Below are positions 23,545 to 35,979 of a DNA stretch of 64,000 nt, one piece after another. Every line of letters starts with the position of its first letter. Positions within the stretch are counted from its first letter, which is position 1. The position numbers and the translations under genes are program-made. The DNA lies in contig QRFJ01000762.1 of assembly GCA_006176705.1 (NCBI GenBank), positions 62,001-126,000 of the forward strand, given 5' to 3'. The notes below the pieces were generated by a model, which saw nothing but the letters and a program-made list of their open reading frames with translations, did no database searches and was not told the DNA's origin. The stretch comes from Cocos nucifera. Taxonomy: Eukaryota; Streptophyta; Magnoliopsida; Arecales; Arecaceae.

Positions 23545-25073
23545 TAATAGTGCATGGAAGAGAAGGAGAAGTCATACAAGATGAAATCAAAAATCTACAC
23601 AAGTATTTTATGATATATCTCGAATCTACCTTTGTTATTGCTGTGGTTTGGCTAACTGAGAGCAATGAATGAAGGTGGAGGCTGAGAGGATTAACGAGAA
23701 GCATTTTTTTTCTTCAAGGTGGAAGTTTTGGATGCATGATTTTCTGATCGATCTTAGTTGGAGAGATCAGGGTGTATGATGGGTGACAGAATTTCTTAAG
23801 AAGATGGATAGTGTGGGGCTATTTGATGGATGAAGAGAGATTTTTCAAGGGATAATGATCGAAGAAAGGCTGAATAAGCGGCTATATATCCTTCGATTGT
23901 AGAAAGGCAGAAAGTAGTCAGGGATGCATTTAGCGATTCGACCAGAGCATGGATTTACGAAGCCTTAGGGATGATGGAGATGGATGATCCATGGAGGTCC
24001 AATAGATTAGGACTGGATAGCTGTAAAATGGTGTAGAGATGAGGCAGGGAGCGCTGGAGTGCTGCAATAGTACTTTTTTAAAGGTACAAGGGTTGAGAGA
24101 GGCTCGATGGTGTAGCAGTCGAGGGATGTATCTCAGAAAAGAGTGTGTTAGGAGAATCTCAGGAAGATCAAAAATAGGTCTCAGGGAGAACCAAGGGGTC
24201 TCAGGGAGTGCTAGGGGCATCTAGCAGCTGGGAGTATCATGGATCAAGTATCTTCTATAGGGGCATGAGGGAGAGTCGCGGTTCTGATGGAGGATATTCC
24301 TCCAAGCACAACTAAAGCAATGGTTGGTGCTAGGGCAAAAGAGGAGAAGTGCTAGGGTGAAATTTTCTAGGGTTAAGTCACTGAAAAAGAAGAGTTGGAT
24401 GAGCTCTTAGATTTTGAAGGTGCCCGTGGGTTATGGAGGTATCCGAGATGACTTTGGAGCGGGTTCGTAGAGTGAGGAGGGTCCGAAGGGCCAGCGACGA
24501 TGTTCGAGATGCAGGGGTAGGCCTAGCAGTGCAGCATTGGATGGTTGACCTCGAGTGACTCAATTACAGAGTCAGGAGATTCTGTGGCATCAGGTGAACT
24601 TTGGTTTCAGGTGGAGCACCGGGCAGAGGTGGCTTCACCGATGGAGATGTGACACAAGTTTAGAGTGGAGGAGTGCAGAAGGATCAATATCTTAGCACCA
24701 ATGTTGGAGATGCACAATTCTAGTTGGAGCAGTATGTGCGAAAAACACTGGTAAAGTTCTGAGGAAACCATATTAGGATATGCAGCGACTGTCGGTACAG
24801 GAACGCTGTAGGATCTCAAGAAAAGTCCAGGATAATTGATGCAGTTGCCAAGCAAAAGGGTTTCTATAATTTTTAGGATGGTGCATAGGTGCAAGCCAAG
24901 GTCTTCAGTGATGGAGGCTACAATCCCAAAGGTCTCCAAGGATACACAATAGCTGAAGAGGATTGGCGGAGGCAATGTTTACAAAAGAGGTTGTCAAGGT
25001 GTGAGTGATAGCAAGATCGTGCAGGAGGGCATTGCCAAGGGTTTGCCAATGCTTGGGGCACCAAGATGGATAT
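23545..25073 (+). other. C internal region, no pol; possible gag N-terminal relic
   Basis: About 1.5 kb without a recognisable protease, integrase or RT. A short stretch at about 23670-23775 reads VEAERINEKHFFSS then WKFWMHDFLIDL, reminiscent of the N-terminal start of copia gag (FNGxNFxxWKxxM), then meets stops. The rest (23780-25073) has scattered short frames of no recognised product. C therefore needs another element's enzymes. Confidence 0.5.
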
Positions 25074-25983
25074 TGTTAGGATTTATGGTGCTCCCAAGCC
25101 TTGGGAGGCCACAGGAGGAGTTAGGGTGTTGGCTTCGAGAGACTAGGATGGGTATGAGTCCTAGGGCTAGGATAGGAGTTGTCCTAAGATGAAGGCGGCA
25201 TATAGCCCTGTATAGGCTTGAGGTTCAAGTATGAGGACCTTGAGGGAGGCTTGGTAGATGCTTTGAAGACCTAGAACACAAGGTGGAGTAAAGGACCAAA
25301 GTCAAGGAAAAGAATCAGCCAAGCAAGGAGCTGACACACAGGCAAGCTGGCTCGGATACGCAGTCGAGCTAGCTTGAACTGAGATCCAGCCAGCTCGAAG
25401 TGCAGTCAAGCTGGCTATCTCAAGCAAACAGAAGATAGGATTTAGGCGAGATATTGCCAAGCCAGCTTGGCTCCTAATAGAGCTAGCTTGATGGTGGTGA
25501 GCAGAACTGGATAGGATTTTTTGTTTGATCTTGGATTAGGCTTAATCCAAGCGGTCTTAAGGCCTGATCCAGTAAGGTCTTAAGGAGACTAACTCATGTA
25601 TGGGTCAGGACTAGATCTAGGGGATAAGAGCATATGAGACATATGTACACAGGCTCGATGAGCCCTTTCATGTATTGGATTAGCCAGGAGAGTTTTCGGT
25701 TAGGCCTAATAGCTATGTATAAATACATAAGTTGTTTTGGATTTCATTATGCATTGGAATATAGATATTTTCTCCCTCAATTTCTCTTCGCTCTTCTCTC
25801 TAGAGTCGCTACCCCAAGGAAGCACCTCCCTCAAGCCCAAGGAGGAAGGTGCCCCATCACATATCTAGATTGGTGGATCGGTGATCTGCTGCCATAAAGA
25901 ACGTCAAAGGCTTGTTAGGTCGATGCTAAAGATCAAAAATTTTTGCTATAATTGGTATCAAAGCGGTACCGATTGTTTCAATA
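25074..25983 (+). repeat. C 3' LTR (910 bp)
   Basis: Starts TGTTAGGATTTATGGTGCTC; TATA box at 25718-25725. Ends about 25983 after a second PBS-like word TGGTATCAAAGC (25952-25963), then flank ATTAA and B's LTR. Confidence 0.85.
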
Positions 25984-27405
25984 ATTAATTTTTAATTTGA
26001 TTAAAATTTTATTGAGTTGGGTTAAGCCTAATTTGGTTGGATTTAACCTAGTCTAATTGGATCTAAATTAATTGGTTCGGTTGAAATCAATTTGGACCAA
26101 TTCAAAGCATGTTTGAATTTTAAACTCCCTGCACCACCTTGACTTTGACCCATGAACATTATGAATGTGCATGAGAATTCTAATGCCTAGAAGCAGATAT
26201 CCGCACCCCCTCTCATCTCCCTTTGACCTGGTCCAAGCGTTGGATCAAATTAAATTAAAGTTGAACTTTGAATTTAGCTTGAATTGGTTGGTTTGGTTGA
26301 AACCACCCAACTCCTTCTCATCCTTATCTCCATGCCCCTAGCCCTTTGTTGCACATATTTGTGCATTTCTAAGTGTGGGTACATAGAAGGAGAGTCCTTC
26401 TATGCATCAACTACTAGAGGGTGGCATTGGATAAAGATAAGGAAACCACTTGAATTTTGAATTCAAGTGGTTGGTTTAAAACAACCCTAACATCCTCTTA
26501 TCCTTTACACATGCATTTCCCATTGAAATCATGCCAATAAAAAGAAGGATTTTTTTGGGCAAGTGTGGACAAGTAAGAGGTTGCATAGACGGATTCTTGG
26601 AGAGAGAATAGTAGAGAGGGGCATTGGTTTTGTGTGTGGAAAGGTCCAAGGAGTGAGAGGTTTTATTCCTACACCAATTTCTTTCTCTCAAACAATCTTG
26701 TTTCCTTTTATTTTAGAAGCCCACTTCAGATTTGATCTAAGTGGAGTTTCTATAGAAAAGAAAGTTCTTTATGCGTGAAAATTTGTTTCTTGGTAAAATT
26801 TCAAATAGGAAAGGTGTGAGAGCATTTTTGGGGCATCAGGATTTTTGGGTGTGCAAAATCCTAGAGTTTGAACTCAGGGTTTGAGTGGGGAGATTGATTG
26901 CTGTGAGTGTCCGATCACCACCAAATTTGATGCACCATCTCATCATCCTCCAAAGTCTATCTTCGATTTTTCTAGAGCATCTAAGAGATCAAAAAGAAGA
27001 TGATTGATTGGATCGATTGAGATCAGCTATCGAAAGCCTCAAGGAGGAGCTAGCACTCCGATGGAGCTAGTCGGGAATAGAAGCTCTATGTGGACCATCC
27101 ATAGAGGTTGGATAAGTGTGCAACTATAGTGCAACATCGTGGACTTTCTTCTATAGATTTGGATTATGGAGATCATCTACCTGTGCAAAGGTATTGTATT
27201 ATGAACATAAGTCGACCAGCAAATATGATTTGCTGATCGATCATATTTAAATTTTCCATAATATATTAGCATGTCTCAATTCTGAGTAGGATTTAATAAT
27301 CTGATCATTGCATGTCATATATTAATATTTGATTAATTTTTGCTTTGTTGATATTTAATTCGAAAAAGTTTTGAAAATGCATGCTTTAATCTTGCTCGAT
27401 TTTCA
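25984..27405 (+). repeat. B 5' LTR, second part
   Basis: Picks up B's LTR where 12312 left off; matches 33327-34744 (for example CACCTTGACTTTGACCCATG and the GGTTGGTTTGGTTGAAACC block). Ends CTCGATTTTCA at 27405. Confidence 0.85.
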
Positions 27406-29120
27406 ATAATGATATCAGAGCAAGGATTGCTTGACATGTTTATATGTTAATTAGAAAATTAAATGCTTACATATTTGATATATTTTGATCTAGATAACTT
27501 AGTAATCTAGGATGAATGAGCCATCAAGCCATCCAATCATCAGGGATAAGTATGGTTTAAATGCCATCTCCTCCCATTCAGTGGGGTTTCCTTATGGCGA
27601 TAAGGGAACCACCATGAACTCATTCATTAAGATGAATAGTGAAAAAAGTTTTATTATTGAAATAGTTTCAATCAGATAATTAAACATGAATATGTTAGAT
27701 TAGATTTAAATGGATTAATGGTTTAATTATGTTTTATTTTCTATTATGAAACAAGCAATAGGTTGCCGTTTATGAAATAAGCTAATCCATTTGTGAAATG
27801 AGTTAACCCATTTAGTGAACAGAAAATAAAAATCTTTCAAAATTTAAAATTACTTTCAAAATGTTGAACCCTATCCTATTAGCTGAAAACTTAATTAAAA
27901 ATTAAGTGTTGTCTATAGGATCCAAAATTGAGAATTAAAGATTCTAAGACATTTGCATAAGCTATGGATTAAAGGATTAGATGAATTAAGTTCATTAATT
28001 GGGTTAGATCTAAGGTTAGTTAAAGAATGGACTAAATTAGAGTAATTGATCAAATCTAACTAAATATTGAATTAGATTAGATTAATAGTTATAGTTGGAC
28101 GAGTCCATGTCTTTAACAAAAACCAAGATGGACTTGATTTATGGCTATGTGGTCGAGCCTGTAATCACTTGGTTGATTTGATTGAATCTAATTAACTGAT
28201 TGGTGTCCAAAGTAAGCCTGACAGTCAACATCAGTGGTTTTTAATTGGGAGCTACTCACACTGATTTGATCTTTGATGAGTTAATAGCATATCCCTTTGA
28301 CTGATCTCACTTATCTGACCGACATGGTCAATTAGGATTTGATTAGATCACTTGGTGATTCGAGCTGACCCATGTCACTAGGAATTAGTTTGACTGATTT
28401 CAATCAATAAGATTGAATTAGCTGCCCATGGACCTAAATTGATCCTAATCCTAACCTATTGACTTGGTGAAGTTAGTGGAAGGATTTGACTTGGTGAAGT
28501 TAGTGGGAGAAAATGGGTCCGTATCCTTTCTATCCCTAAATCACATGTATCCTAAATCCTTTAAATTATTAGATCCTTAAAATGACTAAATTATGGGGAT
28601 AAGCATATGAGTTTAATTTTCTAGATGGACATTAAAGGTGCCTTACACCTGATGTTTATCTGGATATTAAAAATACTATCCATCATATGATGATTAGGTT
28701 GCACTCTCTTAATGGTGTTTAGGTTAGCCAGAGCTTTTCTTAGGTCTAGTTATCATAGATTTGATGCATCGAACTTAATCATGTTAATGGTTGGACCTAA
28801 CTAGATCTTTTCAGTGGAGGCCATAGCCTAATGAATTGGCTTCTAGGATGAAACCTAATTACTAGAAATTGTTTGAAGAAACAATTGATTTGGAACCTAC
28901 CTATAGATGCACATGGGTTAGCCAAAGCTTTTCTCAGGCCCGTTTATAGTCTATGTGGATTCTAGTACCCACTAAGGAGATAGTGTAATTTCTCAAATTG
29001 GAGGTAGAGTGTATCAACTCATAAAAATAGTGAGAGAATCTTTAGACTAAAGTCTATGTTTTTAGAGTTAATTAATTCAAGTACTAATAAGGTTTCATAT
29101 TTTTCTTTCAAATAAATAGA
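27406..29120 (+). other. B leader including primer binding site
   Basis: The PBS TGATATCAGAGCAAGG is at 27410-27425. The remaining 1.7 kb is non-coding and carries the same block order as the F leader (55742-57808), for example GGTTAGCCAGAGCTTTTCT and TTTAGACTAAAGTCTA. Confidence 0.75.
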
Positions 29121-31920
29121 ATGGCAAGTGTAAGTCCGCTCCATTCATTGTTGGAAAGTGATAAGATTTTAGGACCTAATTACGAGGAGTCTAGTGTTGA
29201 CCCTAATCAGACAAACCTAAAGAGGAATGGTCCTCTTGACTCGAATAGGCTGAATAGGAAAAACTAGCAAGGAGTTGCTAGGCAAAGGTGTTATATGATA
29301 ATGCCTTGCAATTTTACTATTTGTGATACATATACCTGCATATTAGATATCGAGAGTCCAGTTCACATATGCAATTCATTGCATGCACTTTAGATTGGTA
29401 GAAAGTTTGAGAACGATGATAGATTTCTGAATGTTGGGGATGAAAAGAATGTTCCAATCGTAGCATTGAGAAATCTTGAGCTAATTTTTAAAATAAATAA
29501 TATCATTTTAAGTGATTGTTGCTATTATCCATCTTTTATGATGAACATAATATCTATTGAGCTTTTGATCCAAGATGGTTATTATTTGTTAATAAAAAAA
29601 TTATGGTGATATCATGATGAATGATGTTATAGTAATGCGAGGATAATTAAGAAAAGGTATTTATATTTTATCACTGTAATGTACATATCAAATAAATGCC
29701 TAAAACTAGATAATATTATCGATGCCTATCTTTAGCACTGTTGTCTCGATCATATAAACAAGAATAGGATAAATAGATTAGTCAAGAAACGTATCCTTGA
29801 CATCAATGAATGTGAATCATTGACTACCTATGAGTTCTACCTCTTGGTAAAATGACCAAATCACCTTTTACTGGAAAGGGTGAATGGGCCATTGATCTTC
29901 TGGATCTAGTACATAGTGATGTATTGGAGCTATGAACACATGCTAGAGGTGGATATTACTACTTCATTATATTTACTAACGACCTATCTAGATATGCGTA
30001 CATCTATCTTATAAAAAGTAAATTCAATTTATTTGAAATGTTCAAATGATATTGAAATGATATAGAAAATAACTTAAAAAGAGTATTAAAATTCTTCGAT
30101 CAGACCAAAGAGGTGAATACCTTTCTAATAATTTTTTGACATATCTAGGAGAGAATAGGATTCTCTCACAATAGACCCCTCTTAAAACACCATAGCATAA
30201 TAGTGTATCTGAAAGGAGGAATCAAATTCAAAGCCCATTGTAGAGTCATCCTTGAGGAGATCTGATAGAGTACCGTATCAATCAGATAAATACTATGATT
30301 TCTTGATCTGGGATGGTGATCTTGTTAAACTCGATGAGAATGACAAGGATCCGATCACCTACATGATGCCATGCAGAGGTCCAATTCTGATAAGTGGCTG
30401 AAAGCCATGAAGTTCGAAATGGAGTCCATGAAGATCAATAGTGTATGGACACTGGTTGATCTACCTAAAGGGATAAAATTCATTGGGCGTAAGTAGATTT
30501 TTAAAAGAAAAAGGAATGTAGATAGGAAGGTGGAGACCTATAAAATCCATCTAATTGTCAAGGGATCTCGTCAGCATTATGATATTGACCATGACTAGAT
30601 GTTTTTTCGATGATAATGCTCAAGTCCATTCAAATTATGCTTGTGATAATATCACATCTAGGCTATGAGATCTGGCAGATGGATGTGAAAATAGCTTTCC
30701 TAAATGGAGAGCTGGATGAAGAGGTGCATATGATACAACCTAAGGATTTCACATCTACAGATGAGTCCAAGGTGTGCAAGCTTTAGAGATCTATTTATGG
30801 ATTAAAGTAGGCATCGCAGAGTTGGAACATGCATTTTAATAAAGTGATCAGAACATTTCATTAAGAATGGAGATGAACCCTACATCTATAAATGAACTAA
30901 TGGTTCTATAATAGTATTTCTTGTACAGTATGTGGATGATATTTTCTTAATCGAAAATGACATTCCTTCACTATAGAAAATAAAGGTTTGGCTATCATTG
31001 CAATTCTCCATGAAGGACTTGGAAGAAGCTTCCTACATCCTAGGGATGAAGATCTATAGAGATAGACCTAAAAGATTGCTTGGGTTGTTTCAGTCTACAT
31101 ACATCGATACTATGCTGAAGCGGTTCAGCATGGTAAATTTTGAAAAAGGCTATCTTTCGATAGGCCATGAAATTACTCTCTCAAAAAGGAATTGTCCGAC
31201 AACTCCTCAAAAGAGAGAGTGTATGAGTAGATACCATATACTTCGATAATAGGTTCTATTATGTATGCCATGACATGTACGAGATCGGATGTGGCATACT
31301 CACTAGGGGTAGTAAGTAGGTACTAGTCTAATCTAGATGAGAATCACTGGAAGTTTGTAAAGACAATCATGAGGTATTTGAGAAATACTAAGGACCAGTG
31401 GCTCATTTATGGAGATGCTGACTTAAAACTTATGGGATATACTAATTTTAATTTTCAATCAGATCACGATGATAGTAAGAGTGTATTAGGTTATGTGTTT
31501 ATCCTATACGAAGGAGTAGTTTGTTAGAAAAGTTTCAAGCAATATACTGTGGTTGATTCTATGTGCGAGGCAGAGTATGTCACAGCATCCAATGCTACAA
31601 AGAAAGCTATGTGACTGTAGAAGTTCATCAATGAACTAGGAGTGGCACCCTCCTTGGATGGTTCGGTTCTGCTTTACCATGATAGCATTAGAGCCATAGC
31701 TCAAGCGAAGCAGCTGAAAGCATATCAGCGCACCAAGCACATTCTGCATCGCTACCATCTTGTACGAAAGATCATGGAGCAAGGTGACGTCAATCTTTAG
31801 AAGATCGATAGAAAGGAGAACATGGTCAATCTATTTACTAAATCCCTCAGAATCAAAGAGTTCGATAATCACAAATGGAAGATGGGTATACGATACTATT
31901 CTGAATGGCTTTATTCTAAA
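29121..31920 (+). pseudogene. B copia polyprotein relic, gag mostly deleted
   Basis: ATG at 29121 starts a gag N terminus (MASVSPLHSLLESDKILGPNY) that within about 20 codons jumps to the zinc-knuckle-distal linker (SNRLNRKN), so the gag core and knuckle are missing. Protease follows with active-site D-S/T-G replaced (ILDIESPVHICNS, near 29335). Gag-pre-integrase and integrase N terminus run from 29730; the integrase C-terminal half is missing (join near 30225). RT from about 30330 keeps QMDVK (30676-30690) and YVDD (30929-30940). RNase H from about 31390 (KSVLGYVF, EAEYVTASNATK) ends near 31860. Dozens of stops and frameshifts. An old non-autonomous copy. Confidence 0.8.
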
Positions 31921-31927
31921 TGAGAGT

Positions 31928-34744
31928 TATTGAAAAATGTATCTTAAAGCCAATAATTTAGATTGTAGATGGTTGAGCTGATTGTAATTATACTTGAATT
32001 ATTATAATAAATAAAATTATTATTTTGATATTTTCATCACTTTTGTGCATCTTCCTGTAATGAACACTTCTGTGATGAAATTCTTAGGACTATTTAGACT
32101 CGATAAAGAAGGATTTGTTATCTAGTTCTTAAACTTATTCGCAACCAAATGATACGTTGTTACCTAGGATGACAACATGTCGAGTGCAGATCAATTATGT
32201 GCCATATGCATTGGTTGTCCTCTTAACCAAAGAGTATATTATATTGGTATGGCATGCAGGTGAAGTATAGGGATACATTTCACTGAACGTGATCTAACTA
32301 TGGAGCTCTCTACTATCAAGAGTTGCTCATGAAGGATATGAGTATAAGTATCCTTTAGACCTGAGATCACCATGATGACTTACAAGCAACTCACTGCACT
32401 TAGGTACCAAACTATCTGAATTTCTAATTCAGTGATGAAAGGCCACTGGGTGCAGTCAAGTACTTGTTTAGTGGATGCATGAGTCAAGATGGGATTGACC
32501 TCTCTAATTGTTAGAACGGATGCATCACTGTATTTCAATTTAGCAAAACCTCAGCCAAGGTAGTTCATTCAATGAATAGTGAATTTTGAAATATACTATA
32601 GATGATTTTTCAGGATTGGTAGTTAAATCCTAGGTCATCTTTTGAGCATTAAGGTCAAGAGAATGAATTATATGGTAACCATATGCCATAGGTTCATGGA
32701 TATTATGTTACGACTATTCAACCTATCCGAACATCGGGTACCATTGCTAGATGTTTACATCGATTGGTATAGAAAATTGATTCCTATGCTACTGATTTAG
32801 GGTTCAAACCTATGGGGTCACACATAATAGGAGTTTCTACCTAATCTGATGGCTGATCATGAGTCCTAATGGTCTTAGACTCTATGGTCAAAAGTCCCAC
32901 TAGACTAGGCCTCTATGATCAAGAGTCTCACTGAACTGGAACTCTGCCTTTATGGGTCCCACTAGACTGAGACTTAGAGTCCTACTTGTCTGAATCTTTA
33001 TGATCAAGAGTTTCACTAGTTTGGAACTCTATGATCATGAGTTTCATTCGTTTGGGATATTGGGTTCAAAAGTCCCACTAGTTTTGGACTCTTCAAGAGT
33101 TCATATAGATGGGACACTATTGTTCAGACCTCCATCTGATTAAGACTCTGATATTATTATAAGATTAATTAATAATTAGATTAATAATTAGCTTGATTTA
33201 ATTGAGCAATGAGAATTTGATCAAATTTGATTGAATTTGATTCAGTTGGGTTTGACCTGATCAGGTCATGAGATGACCTAATCATTATGGTAGATTCGAT
33301 CCTAATTTGATCAGGACCTAGATCTAATTAATTTTTAATTTGATTAAAATTTTATTGGATGGGGTTAAGCCTACTTTGGTTGGGTTTAACTTGGTCTAAT
33401 TGGGTCTATATTAATTGACTTGGTTGAAACTAATTTGGACCAATTCAAAGCATGTTTGGATCTCCCTACACCACCTTGACTTTGACCCATGCACATTATG
33501 AATGTGCATGAGAATTCCTATGCCTAGAAGCAAATATCTACACCCCCTCTCTTCTCCCTTTGACCTGGTCCAAGCATTGGATCAGATTGAATTAAAGTTG
33601 AATTTTGAATTCAATTTGAATTGGTTGGTTTGGTTGAAACCTCCCAACTCCTTTTCATCCTTATCTCCATGCCCTCAGCCCTTTGTTGCACATATTTGTG
33701 TATTTCTGAGTGTGGGTGCATAGAAGGAGAGTCCTTCTATGCATCAACTACTAGAGGGTGGCATTGGATAAAGATAAGGAGACCACTTGAATTTTGAATT
33801 CAAGTGGTTGGTTTAAAACAACCCTAACATCCTCTTATCCTTTACACACGCATTTCCCATTGAAATCATGCCAATAAAAAGGAGGATTCATTTTGGGCAT
33901 GCATGGACAAGTAAGAGGCTGCATAGAGGTATTCCTAGAGAGAGAATAGCAAAGAGGGGCATTGGTTTTGTGTATGGAAAAGTCCAGGGAGTGAGAGGGT
34001 TTATTCCTGCACCAATTTCTTTCTCTCATGCAATCTTATTTCCTTTTATTTTGGATGCCCACTTTAGATATGATCTAAGTAGGATTTCTATAGCAAAAAA
34101 AGTCCTCTATCCATGAAAATTTGTTCTATAATAAAATTCCAAACAAGAAAGGCGTGAGAGCATTTTCAGGGTGTTAGGATTTTTGGGTGTGCAAAATCCT
34201 AGAGTTGGGACTCAGGGTTCATGTGGAGAGATTGAGCGCTGTAAGCATCCGATCACCATCAAATTTGATACACCACCTCATCGTCCTCCAAAGTTCATCT
34301 TCTGATTTCTTAGAGCATCTAGGACATCAAAAAGAAGATGATCAATTGGATCAATCAAGATCAGCTATCAAAGAATCCGGGAAAGAGCTAGCACTCCTAT
34401 GGAGCTGGTCAAAATCAACAGCTTCATATGGACCATCCATAGAGGTTGGACAAGTGTATGGCTACAATGTGACATCATGGGATTCCTCCTATGGATTTAG
34501 ATCATGAAGATCATCTACCCGCGTAAAGGTATTATATTCTGAACACAAGTCGACTAGCAAATATGATTTGCTGATCGATTACATTTAAATTTTCTATAAT
34601 ATATTAGCATGTCTAGATCCTGAGTAGGGTTTAATCATCTAATCATTGCATATAGTAGATTAATATCTGACTAATTTTTTCTTTGGTTGATATTTAATTT
34701 AAAAAAGTTTTGAAAATACATGCTTTAATCCTGCTCGATTTTCA
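31928..34744 (+). repeat. B 3' LTR (2817 bp), uninterrupted
   Basis: Starts TATTGAAAAATGTATC and ends CTCGATTTTCA. Being uninterrupted, it shows the empty site into which C inserted in the 5' copy. Includes the 31-bp subrepeats (32878-33090). Frames at 33502-33723, 33868-34116 and 34187-34507 lie in the LTR and have no recognised product. Confidence 0.85.
32878..33090 (+). repeat. Degenerate ~31-bp tandem subrepeats in B 3' LTR
   Basis: Units of the type GACTCTATGGTCAAAAGTCC with variable tails; paired with the array in the 5' LTR. Confidence 0.65.
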
Positions 34745-35960
34745 ACACCAGGTAGCACCCACATCTCTATATTGGTGGAAGACTGCTAGACTTAATATTT
34801 AATTGAAAAAATTTAAGTTTAAATCTCATCCTTAATTAGTCATAATGGTTATTACTAACCTAGTGGCATGGGCTAGCTTGAATCATTGGCAACTTGACTC
34901 AAAACTTAATCAACCAAATTGGCCAGGTAAATGAGATCAATGGAAGGGATATGCCATTAACTCTCTATGGACTCAATCCATGCGAGTAGCACCCAATTAA
35001 AGACAACTGATCGACACTGCTAAACCTGCCTTAGACATCAATTGGTCAATAAGAATCGATCAGGTTAACCTACAATCTAGGCTATTGTAGGTCTTTTAGA
35101 TTTGATCAATAACATGTGGAGCCAAATTAGGTCCTTTAGATTTGATTGATAACATGTGGCTATTAATCGATCTGACCATACTATAATAAATTGAATTGGT
35201 CATGAGCATATTTGACCTAATCCTAATCAATATTGGTTTGATCAATTGCTTAAATCTAGACCTAATTGAGCTACCCATGTTTTGTGCATTGAAATTTAGA
35301 TCTTAAATTCATAGTTTTAGATCTTCTAATTATAAACCTTAATTCTTAATTAAGTACATTATGAACATGGTTTAGCTCAAATGTCAAAATGATATAAACT
35401 AATTAAATTATATCACATACAATTTCAATGTCAGCAGACTCGAGTTGACTTGCCCTAGAACTTGGGTCGTCTCGTTTGTGATGATCATAAATTATGGGCT
35501 TCGACCGGCTCAGATTGAGTTGAGTCATATGCAAATGATTTAACTCACCAAGGACTTGATTCAACTCCAAAAAGATGAGTCAAATCACTTGGAACTTGAG
35601 TAGGCTCGAACTAAACCAAGTCAACTTAGCATCTCACAAGCCATAATCTAGGGTTTCATGCAATAGATCTTAGGATTTTGCAAAAATTAAATTTTAAATC
35701 ATGTGTGTAAAATCTATACATAAAATATATAACTTTCATGATCTAAAATTAATTAAAAATATATATCAACCATATACATCGAAAACAAAATCTAGATCTA
35801 AAACGTGCATCGCATACATTTACCTAGGATCTTCACAACAAAACATGTATTTTGTTTATTTTAAATCTGATTTTCTTTTACATATCATATGTATAAACAA
35901 TAAATCATATCTTAAACATCATAATTTTAGATCTAAAATTTATTTAAAGCATGTTAGAAT
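34745..35960 (-). other. D leader, proximal fragment
   Basis: Non-coding. Continues the A-type leader (TAGTGGCATGGGCTAGC, GGAAGGGATATGCCATTAACT). Contains a 40-bp-period near-duplicate (starts 35090 and 35130) and about 200 bp (35430-35630) without a counterpart in the A1 or A2 leaders. Confidence 0.7.
35090..35159 (-). repeat. Short direct duplication in D leader
   Basis: GGTC(T/C)TTTAGATTTGAT...AACATGTGG occurs at 35090 and 35130 (period 40 bp) with few differences. Confidence 0.7.
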
Positions 35961-35978
35961 GGTGTGGCTCTGACATCA
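35961..35978 (-). other. D primer binding site
   Basis: Minus-strand TGATGTCAGAGCCACACC, one base from the LTR end CCAACA at 35980. A diverged form of the copia initiator-Met PBS. Confidence 0.7.
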
Positions 35979-35979
35979 C

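Larger units (their letters stand above)
12313..25983 (+). mobile_element. C: non-autonomous LTR retrotransposon, split by A2
   Basis: The 5' LTR is 12313-12822 plus 23124-23529; internal 23530-25073; 3' LTR 25074-25983. After subtracting the A2 target duplication the 5' LTR is 911 bp against 910 bp for the 3' LTR. C sits in B's 5' LTR: flanks GTTAA (12308-12312) and ATTAA (25984-25988) fit a 5-bp duplication with one change, and the uninterrupted site is seen in B's 3' LTR (CTAATTAATTTTTAATTTG near 33327). No protease, integrase or RT was found in the 1.5-kb interior. Confidence 0.85.
10943..34744 (+). mobile_element. B: Ty1/copia retrotransposon with 2.8-kb LTRs, split by C
   Basis: The 5' LTR is 10943-12312 plus 25984-27405; internal region 27406-31927; 3' LTR 31928-34744. 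The LTRs begin TGTTGAAAAATATATC or TATTGAAAAATGTATC and end GATTTTCA. B lies in the leader of D. The flanks TGCCA (10936-10940) and CACCA (34746-34750) may be a diverged target duplication. Gag is almost wholly deleted and pol is full of stops, so this copy is non-autonomous and dead. Confidence 0.85.

Noticed and set aside
24607..24975. 122-residue minus-strand frame in the interior of C
   Set aside because: No recognised motif; C interior shows no codon-like conservation that can be judged from one copy.
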